Of a DNA stretch of 13,288 nt, positions 5,621 to 12,815 are shown piece after piece. Under the pieces are notes generated by a model that was given only the letters and a program-made list of their open reading frames with translations, was not told where the DNA came from and searched no databases. The stretch lies in contig DTXA01000502.1 of NCBI GenBank assembly GCA_012962735.1, forward strand, positions 1 to 13,288, written 5' to 3'. The number at the start of each line of letters is the position of its first letter. Position 1 is the first letter of the stretch. Made by a program: the position numbers and the translations under genes. The DNA comes from Candidatus Latescibacterota bacterium (GTDB lineage: Bacteria; Latescibacterota; 4484-107; B68-G9).

Positions 5621-8368
5621 ATGTTTGGATGGAACGGGATGGTTGTGGCCGTAGTTATGCTCGGGCTCCTGTGGGGGGAGGGTAGGGCCCAGTACTTCGG
5701 GAAGAACAAGGTGCGCTATACAAATTTCCGATGGCAGGTTCTGCGCACCGAGCACTTCGAGGTCTACTTCTACCCCCAGGAGGAACGTATAGCCCGCTTC
5801 GGAGCCCTCGTGGCCGAGGAGGCGTTCCGGGAGTTCCGGGAGAAACTCGGCCACACGGTCCACCGCCGCATCCCCCTGATCCTCTATAGCGCCCCTACCT
5901 TCTTCCAGCAGACCAACGTGGTCCCCTACCTCCTACCGGAGTCCGTGGGGGGATTCACGGAGTTCCTCAAGGGCAGGGTAGTGGTTCCGCATACGGGCTC
6001 CTTCTCCGAGCTGAGGCGGGTTATACGGCATGAGCTAGTACACGTCTTCACCTACGATAAACTCGAGGAGCTGGCTAAGTGGCACCGCTTTTATAACCTA
6101 CATCCCCCACCTCTGTGGTTCGCCGAAGGACTGGCGGAGTACCTCTCCTACGGATGGGACTCTAAGGCTGACATGGTGCTGCGAGATGCAGTTCTGTCGG
6201 ATGTCTTAGTGCCGCTGCGGGATATAGGCCGCATCGACGGGACCTATTTGATGTACAAAGAAGGTCAGTCCCTCGTGAGCTTTATGGCGGAGCGCTACGG
6301 GGAGGAGATCCTCGCCGATATTTTAGATAATTGGTGGCAAGCGAGGGACTTCGCAGGTGTATTCCTTCGGACCACCGGGGAGGGGCTCGATGAATTAGAC
6401 CGTGCCTGGCGATATGAACTTAAGAAGCGCTACTACCCCCTGATGGCTCAGGGGGATCTCCCCTCCCACACGGCCGAGCCCTTGACCTGGCAGGGGATGG
6501 ACGCCAAGCCGGTTCCGCTTCCGGACGGGAGCGGGTTCGCCTTCCTCTCCGACAGGTCAGGCTACGCTGACATATACGTAAAGTCCTTCGATGGAAAGCT
6601 CCGCAGGGTCGTGCGGGGAGGAAGGACCGAAAGATTCGAGTCTTTCCACCTCTTCAGAAGCCGGATGGCGGTCTCCAAAGATGGGGTCCTGGCCTTCGTA
6701 TCCAGGAGGGGAGGGAGGGACGTTTTGTACCTCTGGGACCTCTCTAAGGGGGACGTCGTGCGGGACATAACGCTCTCCGGGGTTGTGGAACTTTCCTCCC
6801 CATCCTGGTCCCCGGATGGGAGGCGGGTTGCTCTCTCAGGCCTGGGGGATGACGGCATCTCGGACCTCTACATAGTGGATGTGAAAACCGGGGATGTGGA
6901 ACGCATAACCCGGGACCACTACGGCGACTGGGACCCGTCCTGGTCCCCGGACGGAGGGCGCATAGCATTCAGCTCCGACAGGGCCCGTATGGGAGCGCAT
7001 AACCTCTTCGCCTACGACCTGTCCTCCCGCAGGATCTACCAGCTCACTTCTGGCCCCCACCGGGACATAACCCCATCCTGGTCTCCCGACGGGAGGCTTT
7101 TGGCCTTCAGCTCGGACAGGGAAGGGCCTTTCGGGATATATTTCTTAGACGAGGATGGACACATCCTAAGGGCGTGCTTGGTGCTCACTGGCGCCCTCGA
7201 TCCGGCTTGGACCCCTGATGGCAAGTTTCTACTCTTCACAGGCTTCGAGAGGCACAGGTTCCTGATATACCGTAAAGAGGTCCCGGAGGACCCTCCGCAG
7301 GTGGCAGTTTTCCCTCCGATCCCCTGGGAGGAGGGGTGGACGCTCCCCCAGATGGAGGAAGTCTCCGCCAGGACCGTGCACTCCTACAGACGCAGGTTCA
7401 GCTTAGATATAGCCCAAAGCCAGGTGGTTCGAGACCCGGAGGTCGGCCTGCAGGGGGGGCTACAGCTCGGGTTCACGGACGTCTTAGGGGACCAACACTT
7501 CCTCTTCCTCTTGGGGTACACCGGCCAGGTCGGGGAGGATTTCCTCAAACGGCTGAACGTGGGTTTCGCCTATGCGGACCTCTCCCGGAGGCTCCAGTAC
7601 GTCTTGGGGGCCTTCCACCTCTCCGACCGGTACTATGACCTGGACGAGGGCTGGGTGCGGGACCGCCGGTACGGAGGGGGCATATCCTTAGTCTATCCCC
7701 TTTCCCGTTTCCGCAGGGTGGAGGCCGACCTCCTCCTGCGTCATTCCCACCGCAGGTGGCTGGAAGGGGAGAGGGGCAGGGAAGCCTTGCTGCTCTCCGG
7801 TTTCCTGGGATACGTTTTAGACACGAGCCTCTGGGGGCCGGTGGGGCCGATAGATGGGAAGAGGTATAGTGTGCTTATGGGCTACACCCTTGACCCCCGC
7901 TCCCGAGATACTTACTACGCCGTGGGCCTTTTAGACTACCGTCAGTACTTCAGGCTTTCCAGGAGGGTCAGCTTTGCTGTGCGGATTCTGGGAGCTTGGA
8001 GCGAGGGGAAGGAGCCGTGGCGGTTTTACATGGGAGGTAGCTGGACCTTCAGAGGTTACCCCTGGGGAACGTTCAGGGGACGGCACCTGGTGCTTTGGAA
8101 CAACGAGCTTCGGTTTCCCCTCATAGACGACCTCAGGGTCGCCTTCCCCTTCGGCGCCGCCGGGCTCAGGGCCGTGCGGGGGGCTGTTTTCTTGGATGTG
8201 GGGAACGCCTGGGAAGGGGAGTTCCAGGGGCTCGTGGGGAGCTTTGGGGTGGGGGTGCGGGTTCGGATATCGCAGTTCGTGGTGGTGCGCTTCGATTGGG
8301 TCAGGCGCACGGACTTCAAGAGGTTGGGGGGGACGCACAGGGAGCTGTTCTTCGGCTGGAGCTACTAA
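5621..8368 (+). CDS. Outer-membrane fusion: signal peptide, HExxH metalloprotease domain, TolB-like propeller, Omp85/BamA-type barrel
   Basis: A 915-residue protein with three parts after a signal peptide (residues 1-23, cleavage likely after GRA). (1) At ~30-280 is a gluzincin-type peptidase_MA-like domain: HELVH at 137-141 gives the two zinc histidines and catalytic Glu138, and WFAEGLAEY (166-174) supplies Glu169 as likely third ligand. (2) At ~290-570 is a PD40/TolB-like beta-propeller with repeats WSPDGRRVALS (~393), WSPDGGRIAFSSDR (~438), WSPDGRLLAFSSDR (~484) and WTPDGKFLLF (~528). (3) At ~600-915 is an Omp85/BamA/TamA-like barrel, with the family loop motif FRGYPWG (~810) and an aromatic C-terminus (FGWSY), as expected of outer-membrane barrels. 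No POTRA domains are visible; the propeller occupies their place. The protein probably sits in the outer membrane with protease and propeller in the periplasm. Its substrate and role are unknown. The next gene starts 6 bp after its stop. Confidence 0.9.
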   Translation: MFGWNGMVVAVVMLGLLWGEGRAQYFGKNKVRYTNFRWQVLRTEHFEVYFYPQEERIARFGALVAEEAFREFREKLGHTVHRRIPLILYSAPTFFQQTNVVPYLLPESVGGFTEFLKGRVVVPHTGSFSELRRVIRHELVHVFTYDKLEELAKWHRFYNLHPPPLWFAEGLAEYLSYGWDSKADMVLRDAVLSDVLVPLRDIGRIDGTYLMYKEGQSLVSFMAERYGEEILADILDNWWQARDFAGVFLRTTGEGLDELDRAWRYELKKRYYPLMAQGDLPSHTAEPLTWQGMDAKPVPLPDGSGFAFLSDRSGYADIYVKSFDGKLRRVVRGGRTERFESFHLFRSRMAVSKDGVLAFVSRRGGRDVLYLWDLSKGDVVRDITLSGVVELSSPSWSPDGRRVALSGLGDDGISDLYIVDVKTGDVERITRDHYGDWDPSWSPDGGRIAFSSDRARMGAHNLFAYDLSSRRIYQLTSGPHRDITPSWSPDGRLLAFSSDREGPFGIYFLDEDGHILRACLVLTGALDPAWTPDGKFLLFTGFERHRFLIYRKEVPEDPPQVAVFPPIPWEEGWTLPQMEEVSARTVHSYRRRFSLDIAQSQVVRDPEVGLQGGLQLGFTDVLGDQHFLFLLGYTGQVGEDFLKRLNVGFAYADLSRRLQYVLGAFHLSDRYYDLDEGWVRDRRYGGGISLVYPLSRFRRVEADLLLRHSHRRWLEGERGREALLLSGFLGYVLDTSLWGPVGPIDGKRYSVLMGYTLDPRSRDTYYAVGLLDYRQYFRLSRRVSFAVRILGAWSEGKEPWRFYMGGSWTFRGYPWGTFRGRHLVLWNNELRFPLIDDLRVAFPFGAAGLRAVRGAVFLDVGNAWEGEFQGLVGSFGVGVRVRISQFVVVRFDWVRRTDFKRLGGTHRELFFGWSY

Positions 8369-8374
8369 ACTAAA

Positions 8375-10603
8375 ATGTGGGCCATCGTAATCTTGGGCCT
8401 TTTGGGGGCTGCCTACGGGCAGTGGACGACCTATGTATCCCAGCGGGAGGTGCAGGCCCTCCTTACGGTGGAGGGGGAAATCTGGGCTGCCACCTCCGGG
8501 GGCCTGTTCCGGTGGAACCCTCGGGACTCCCTCTTCTCCTCCTACTCCGACTTCGGGGATGTCCAGGGCCCTGAGGTCCTTTCCTTAGTGAGGGACCGGG
8601 AGGGGATGTTCTGGCTCGGGACCGCCCAGGACGGCCTCATCCGCTGGTCCCCCGAGGAGGGGGTCCTACAGGTCTACCCAGTCTTCGCCAAGGACCGGGT
8701 CCAAGCCCTCTGGACTTACGGGGATAGCCTCTTCGTGGGTATGGCCCGCAACGGAGTATGCCTGTTCTCGATCGGCGAGGGGGAGGTCCTGGAGTGTTAC
8801 CAGAGGCTGGGGAGGTTCTCCAGGGGGACGGAGGTGAGGGACCTTGCCGTGTTCGGGGACACCATCTTCGTGGGCACGGAGGAGGGCATCGCCTGGGCCC
8901 CCTTAGATGCGCCGAACCTATACGACCCGGCCAGTTGGGAGACCAGGTCCTCTGGGGATAGATATATAATCGGGAGGGTGAACGCAATAGCGAGCAAGGG
9001 CGATACGGTCTTCATCGGGTCGAGGTGGGGGGTATTCCACAGGGAAGGAGGGGAATGGAAGGTCGACCTATGGGGTCCCCCGGTATACAGCCTTGCGGCG
9101 CGGTGCGATACCTTAGCTGCGGCTACGAAAGAAGGGATATACCTGCAGGTTGGGGAGGGGGAATGGGAGCTGGTGGAGATACAGGGCTGGGTGCCATACT
9201 CGCTGATGTTTGCGGACGACGGGCTCTGGGCTTACCTTTCCAGGGAACCGAAGGCGATCGTCAGGGACCATATGTTGTACCTCGTGGGCCGGGGACGCCA
9301 AGTACCCCTAACCCTCGGCCCCCCTGGGGATCGGTTCACCGACCTGGCGATAGACCGCAACGGCGTGCTCTGGGCCGCCACCAGCATCCGGGGCAGGTCT
9401 CCGGGGGGATTATACCGGTTCGACGGAGAACATTGGTCCCGATACGCCTGGGGGGATGTGTACCGGGATGCCGTCACATCTGTGGCCGTGGACGCCGAGG
9501 GCTCCGTCTGGGCTGGGACGTGGGGGAAAGGGATGTTTCGCATCTGGGACGACGGCACCCCGGACGTGGAAGCGGACTCCGTAGTCTGGATAACGCCTGA
9601 GAACAGTCCCTTAAGCCCGACCGTGACCCGGGATTTCTGTGTGGTAAGCGATATCGCTGTGGATAACCTGGGCCGGATATGGGTGGCCAACTATATGGCC
9701 CACGAATCCCGCATCCCCACCAATACCCCCATCGTGGTTTTGGACGGCTTCCCCCCCGAAGACCCCGTGGTCTTCGACGACAGGGACGGGGTCCCGGACG
9801 GAGAGGGAACGGTGGTGCTGCCCCTTGAGGGAAAGGTGTGGTTCGGAACCCACAGGATGGGCCTGGCCCTCCTATATTACGGCCCATCCCTTCAGGACAA
9901 ATGGGACGACCGCTGGGTCCACATCTCCACAGCTTCCTTCCCCCAGCTCACCAACAACAAGGTCTTGGACATCGAAGTAGCACGGGACGGCAGGGTGTTG
10001 GTGGCCACGGAGGATGGGTTGAACGTGCTCCGGGGTGGATACCGAGGGGGGAAGTTTGAGGTCGAGGACTGGGAGACTTACGATGTCTCGGACGGGCTGC
10101 CGAGCAACTTCGTGTATGCAGTATGCACCACCCCGGACGGCGGGATATGGCTGGGCACGGATGGAGGGCTGGTCCACCTCAAGGACGGCTCTGCGGTGAC
10201 CTACACTCGGCAAAACAGTCCCTTAGTGAACAACTTTGTGTATGCGTTGCTGTTCGACTCTAAGACCGGCTACCTCTGGGTCGGGACCGCCCACGGTTTG
10301 AGCCGCCTGCGCATCTCTTTGACATCCGAGATCAGTGCCCCCGTGGAGGCATCCCCCAACCCCTTCTCCCCGGAGGAGGGGCCCCTCACCTTCCGTAACC
10401 TTCCCGAGGGCTCTTCTCTGTGCATCTTCTCCCCATCCGGGGAATTGGTGCGTTCCCTGTCCCCAAAGGGAGGTAAGACGAAGGTCGATTGGAAGGGGGA
10501 TAACGACGCTGGATACCTGGTGGGGTCCGGGGTGTATCTGTACGTGGTCCGGGATCCCCAGGGGGGCACCCAGGTCGGGAAGGTCGCCCTGGTCCGGAGA
10601 TAA
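8375..10603 (+). CDS. Secreted two-component-regulator-type propeller protein with FlgD-like C-terminal domain
   Basis: A 742-residue exported protein. A short signal peptide (~1-15, ending AAYG) is followed by many propeller blades of the Reg_prop type: FWLGTAQDGLIRW, VFIGSRWGVFHR, LWAATSIRGRSPGGLYRF, VWAGTWGKGMFRI, IWLGTDGGLVHL and VWVGTAHGLSRL. Unlike hybrid two-component sensors there is no transmembrane segment, kinase or receiver domain. The last ~87 residues (656-742) begin VEASPNPFSPEEG and end with GSGVYLYVVRD...GKVALVRR. This is the FlgD-like Ig fold, resembling C-terminal sorting or attachment domains of FCB-group exported proteins. It likely works outside the cytoplasm, perhaps at the cell surface, with the Omp85 fusion encoded just upstream; that partnership is inferred from position only. 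No strong ribosome-binding site is seen before the ATG, so translation may be coupled to the upstream gene. Confidence 0.88.
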   Translation: MWAIVILGLLGAAYGQWTTYVSQREVQALLTVEGEIWAATSGGLFRWNPRDSLFSSYSDFGDVQGPEVLSLVRDREGMFWLGTAQDGLIRWSPEEGVLQVYPVFAKDRVQALWTYGDSLFVGMARNGVCLFSIGEGEVLECYQRLGRFSRGTEVRDLAVFGDTIFVGTEEGIAWAPLDAPNLYDPASWETRSSGDRYIIGRVNAIASKGDTVFIGSRWGVFHREGGEWKVDLWGPPVYSLAARCDTLAAATKEGIYLQVGEGEWELVEIQGWVPYSLMFADDGLWAYLSREPKAIVRDHMLYLVGRGRQVPLTLGPPGDRFTDLAIDRNGVLWAATSIRGRSPGGLYRFDGEHWSRYAWGDVYRDAVTSVAVDAEGSVWAGTWGKGMFRIWDDGTPDVEADSVVWITPENSPLSPTVTRDFCVVSDIAVDNLGRIWVANYMAHESRIPTNTPIVVLDGFPPEDPVVFDDRDGVPDGEGTVVLPLEGKVWFGTHRMGLALLYYGPSLQDKWDDRWVHISTASFPQLTNNKVLDIEVARDGRVLVATEDGLNVLRGGYRGGKFEVEDWETYDVSDGLPSNFVYAVCTTPDGGIWLGTDGGLVHLKDGSAVTYTRQNSPLVNNFVYALLFDSKTGYLWVGTAHGLSRLRISLTSEISAPVEASPNPFSPEEGPLTFRNLPEGSSLCIFSPSGELVRSLSPKGGKTKVDWKGDNDAGYLVGSGVYLYVVRDPQGGTQVGKVALVRR

Positions 10604-10605
10604 TT

Positions 10606-10637
10606 CCAAAAAGTTCTTCGCTCAGAAATTTTTTTGG
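10606..10637. terminator. AT-rich stem-loop after the propeller gene (possible terminator)
   Basis: CCAAAAA (10606-10612) can pair with TTTTTGG (10631-10637). Partial extra pairing of GTTCT with AGAAAT is possible. The T run lies in the stem, not after it, so this is not a classic intrinsic terminator on the plus strand. It falls in the first non-coding gap after a long tightly packed gene run, where a terminator would be expected. Confidence 0.3.
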
Positions 10638-10706
10638 GCTCCTTGTATTAGACCGAAAGAGAGGCCTCCCTGAAGTGAACGATCGTTTCTTGGAGATATA
10701 AATAAC

Positions 10707-12086
10707 GTGCAGCTCAGGAGTTTGGTCCGCCACATCTCGGTGTACGGCCTCTCGGACGCAGTCAACCGGGCCACGGGTTTTCTGCTTATCCCCCTGTACG
10801 CCAGGGTGCTCCCCAGGGAGGACTACGGCATCCTGGCCCTTCTTTACTCCATCCTGGCCTTCGCCGGGGTGTTGTATACCTGGGGCATCTCGGGGGCCTT
10901 CCTGCGGGACTTCACCCCGGCAGACGAAAGGGAGCGCAGGGAAGTCTTCTCCACGACTCTGGGATTTTTAGCTGGGTGCGGGCTTCTCCTCTCGGGGGCG
11001 ATATGGTGCTTTGGGAAAGGGGTGGGAGTCCTTTTGGGGGTGCGGTCGGGGTTGGTACGTTTAGGGGCGTCCATACTCCTTTTAGATGCCTTGACGCTTC
11101 CTTTCCTGCTCTCGCTCCGGGCCCGGGCCCGTTCCGGGACCTACCTGGGCCTCACGGCGATCCGATTCCTCTCCACTGTGGGGGGGAATCTCCTATTTGT
11201 GGGAGGGATGGGTCGGGGGGTGCAGGGGGTGTTCGAGGCCAACGCTCTGGCCTCAGGGCTTGTTCTTTCTTGTGCTTTTCCCTTCGGCATAGCCTACCTT
11301 CGGCCCAAAGTGGCCCTGGCCCGGCTTCGGAGGCTTTTGTCGTTCGGCCTGCCCTACGTGCCCACCTTGCTGGCCGATCGGGTGATCTTTCTGGCGGACC
11401 GAACCCTGTTGAAGCTCTTGGCCGGGTGGGATGTGTTAGCGGTCTACAACGTAGGATATCGGCTTGGGATGGTCGTGCTTTTCTACGTGCGAGCTATCGA
11501 AGCGGCGTGGATTCCCTTCTTCCTCTCGACCTTCTGGGAGCGGGGGGCCCCGGAGCTGTACGCCCGGATCTTCCTGTACTACATAATGGCCGGAGGCTTC
11601 CTTTGGCTGGGCCTATCCCTCGGCGCGCCCCTGATCCTACCCTGGTATGCGCCCGGGTACGAGGAAGCCGCCTCAGTCGTTCCCATAGTGGCCTTGGCCT
11701 ACCTGGTGTACGGCCTCTACGTCCAGTTCTTGGTCGGCGTGTACACCGAACGTCGCACCGGTATGCTCCCCGCCATCGTGGGGGCTTCGGCAGCCCTGAA
11801 CTTGGGTCTGAACTTCCTTCTCATCCCCCGCTTTGGAATGGCAGGGGCCGCCTGGGCGACTTCGGCCGCCTACGGAGCGATGGCGGGAACGCTCTTCCTC
11901 CGATCGAGGCGGCTTTACCCCGTGCCCTACGACTTCCATCGGGCGGGAGGGGTCGCCCTGATAGCCGTAGGGACCTTCTTGGCAGCCTCCCTCTCCCCGC
12001 CAGCCCTCCGATGGGGGCTTATATTGGCCGGATACCCGGCCCTGGCCTGGAGGGTGGGCCGTCCCAAAGGGGGGACACTGGGTTAA
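10707..12086 (+). CDS. Polysaccharide flippase (Wzx-type, MOP superfamily)
   Basis: A 459-residue integral membrane protein of the oligosaccharide/polysaccharide exporter family, which moves lipid-linked sugar units across the inner membrane. The N-terminus carries the family signature: YGLSDAVNRATGFLLIPLYA (~12-31) followed by LPREDYGILALL. About 12-14 hydrophobic segments span the protein. The middle has SFGLPYVPTLLADRVIFLAD (~212-231), a hallmark of these flippases. The C-terminal half has repeated hydrophobic stretches with LIPRFGMAGAAWATSAAYG (~370-388). The start is GTG at 10707. An ATG option near the N-terminus is lacking, and upstream only a weak GGAG (10692-10695, 11 bp away) is seen, so the start is less certain than the family. 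It follows a 103-bp gap, so it probably has its own promoter. It fits with the WbqC and DegT genes as surface-polysaccharide machinery. Confidence 0.92.
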   Translation: MQLRSLVRHISVYGLSDAVNRATGFLLIPLYARVLPREDYGILALLYSILAFAGVLYTWGISGAFLRDFTPADERERREVFSTTLGFLAGCGLLLSGAIWCFGKGVGVLLGVRSGLVRLGASILLLDALTLPFLLSLRARARSGTYLGLTAIRFLSTVGGNLLFVGGMGRGVQGVFEANALASGLVLSCAFPFGIAYLRPKVALARLRRLLSFGLPYVPTLLADRVIFLADRTLLKLLAGWDVLAVYNVGYRLGMVVLFYVRAIEAAWIPFFLSTFWERGAPELYARIFLYYIMAGGFLWLGLSLGAPLILPWYAPGYEEAASVVPIVALAYLVYGLYVQFLVGVYTERRTGMLPAIVGASAALNLGLNFLLIPRFGMAGAAWATSAAYGAMAGTLFLRSRRLYPVPYDFHRAGGVALIAVGTFLAASLSPPALRWGLILAGYPALAWRVGRPKGGTLG

Positions 12087-12093
12087 AAAACCC

Positions 12094-12122
12094 TTGCTTC
12101 GGACCAAAGGAGGTGTTATCTT
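12094..12122 (+). promoter_or_regulatory. Candidate promoter of the BMC gene unit
   Basis: TTGCTT (12094-12099; 4 of 6 to -35) and TATCTT (12117-12122; 4 of 6 to -10) are separated by 17 bp. Transcription would start near 12129, giving a ~44-base leader before the shell gene. This is motif evidence only. The spacer contains a strong Shine-Dalgarno-like string (12106-12115) that this promoter would leave out of the transcript. Confidence 0.35.
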
Positions 12123-12160
12123 AAGTTGTCGTCCTTTATTCCACACAAATGAAACCGCAA

Positions 12161-12170
12161 GGAGGAGGGG
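12161..12170 (+). promoter_or_regulatory. Ribosome-binding site deciding the BMC gene start
   Basis: GGAGGAGGGG lies just before ATG at 12173. The in-frame ATG at 12149 lies upstream of this purine-rich site and would add eight residues foreign to the family, so 12173 is preferred. Confidence 0.75.
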
Positions 12171-12172
12171 AT

Positions 12173-12469
12173 ATGCAGGACGCCTTAGGGATGATCGAGA
12201 CCAGGGGCTTGGTTGGGGCGATCGAGGCAGCGGACGCCATGGTGAAGGCGGCCAACGTGGAGCTGATCGGAAAAGAACAGATCGGGGGAGGATATGTGAC
12301 CGTATTCGTGCGGGGGGACGTGGGCGCCGTGAAGGCGGCTACCGAGGCGGGAGCCTCGGCTGCCCAACGGGTCGGGGAGCTGGTCTCCGTCCACGTCATC
12401 CCCAGGCCGCACAGCGACGTTGAGAAGGTCCTGCCCAAGCCCAGGGAGGCGGCCAAATCCAAGGCTTGA
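12173..12469 (+). CDS. BMC-H bacterial microcompartment shell protein
   Basis: A 98-residue single-domain BMC protein, very close to the family consensus (CcmK/PduA/EutM type). Such proteins form hexamers that tile the facets of a protein-bounded organelle and let small metabolites pass through a central pore. Visible signatures are ALGMIETRGLVGAIEAADAM (~4-23), KAANVELIGKEQIGGGYVTV (~26-45, with the pore-loop region KEQIGGGYV), VRGDVGAVKAATEAGA (~48-63) and SVHVIPRPHSDVEKVLP (~74-90). The short C-terminal tail is lysine-rich. No pentameric (EutN/CcmL) shell gene or microcompartment enzyme is present in the window, so it either supplements a compartment encoded elsewhere or the locus continues beyond the window. 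The next gene begins 13 bp after its stop. The family call is very secure; which organelle it builds is unknown. Confidence 0.97.
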   Translation: MQDALGMIETRGLVGAIEAADAMVKAANVELIGKEQIGGGYVTVFVRGDVGAVKAATEAGASAAQRVGELVSVHVIPRPHSDVEKVLPKPREAAKSKA

Positions 12470-12482
12470 GAGAGGAGGGACT

Positions 12483-12815
12483 ATGGATGGCACTTTGTGG
12501 GCGAAGATCAAGGAGCGCGTGTTGAAAGGGGCGGCGGTCGTAACTGAGCGGGCCGGAGAGCTGAGCCGCATAGGGAAGGTCCGCTTAGACATCGCCCGGA
12601 TTAAGCGGGATAGAGGGATAGCCCTCGAAAAGCTGGGGGAGAGGATATACGCCTTAGACCAAGAAGGGGCGCTCGGGGAGCTGGGGGAGCGGGAGGAGGT
12701 CCGCAAGCTGATAGAGCAGGTGAAGGCCTTAGAGGGTGAGCTGAAGCTCAAGGAGGCGGAGTTGGAGGTCCTCAGGGAGGGGAAGGAGACCTCCGAGGGG
12801 GCCGGTGCGCCATGA
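12483..12815 (+). CDS. Small coiled-coil protein of unknown function
   Basis: A 110-residue soluble, highly charged protein. I do not recognise a named family. Residues ~1-25 are basic and amphipathic (KIKERVLKGAAVVTERAGEL). Residues ~30-60 carry KVRLDIARIKRDRGIALEKL, then GERIYALDQEG. A long Glu/Lys/Leu coiled coil covers ~70-102 (VRKLIEQVKALEGELKLKEA). Small proteins of this appearance often sit next to cytoskeletal (bactofilin) or M23 peptidase genes, and here an M23-type gene follows directly. ATG at 12483 was chosen because AGGAGGG (12473-12479) sits 3 bp upstream and the coil pattern begins there; the longer in-frame opening from 12420 would overlap the BMC gene. Its stop overlaps the next start (ATGA), so the two are probably translated together. 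Confidence 0.8.
   Translation: MDGTLWAKIKERVLKGAAVVTERAGELSRIGKVRLDIARIKRDRGIALEKLGERIYALDQEGALGELGEREEVRKLIEQVKALEGELKLKEAELEVLREGKETSEGAGAP

Noticed and set aside
12080..12093. GGGTT-AAAA-AACCC hairpin at the flippase stop codon
   Set aside because: The stem is only 5 bp and no T tract follows, so it is not a convincing terminator.
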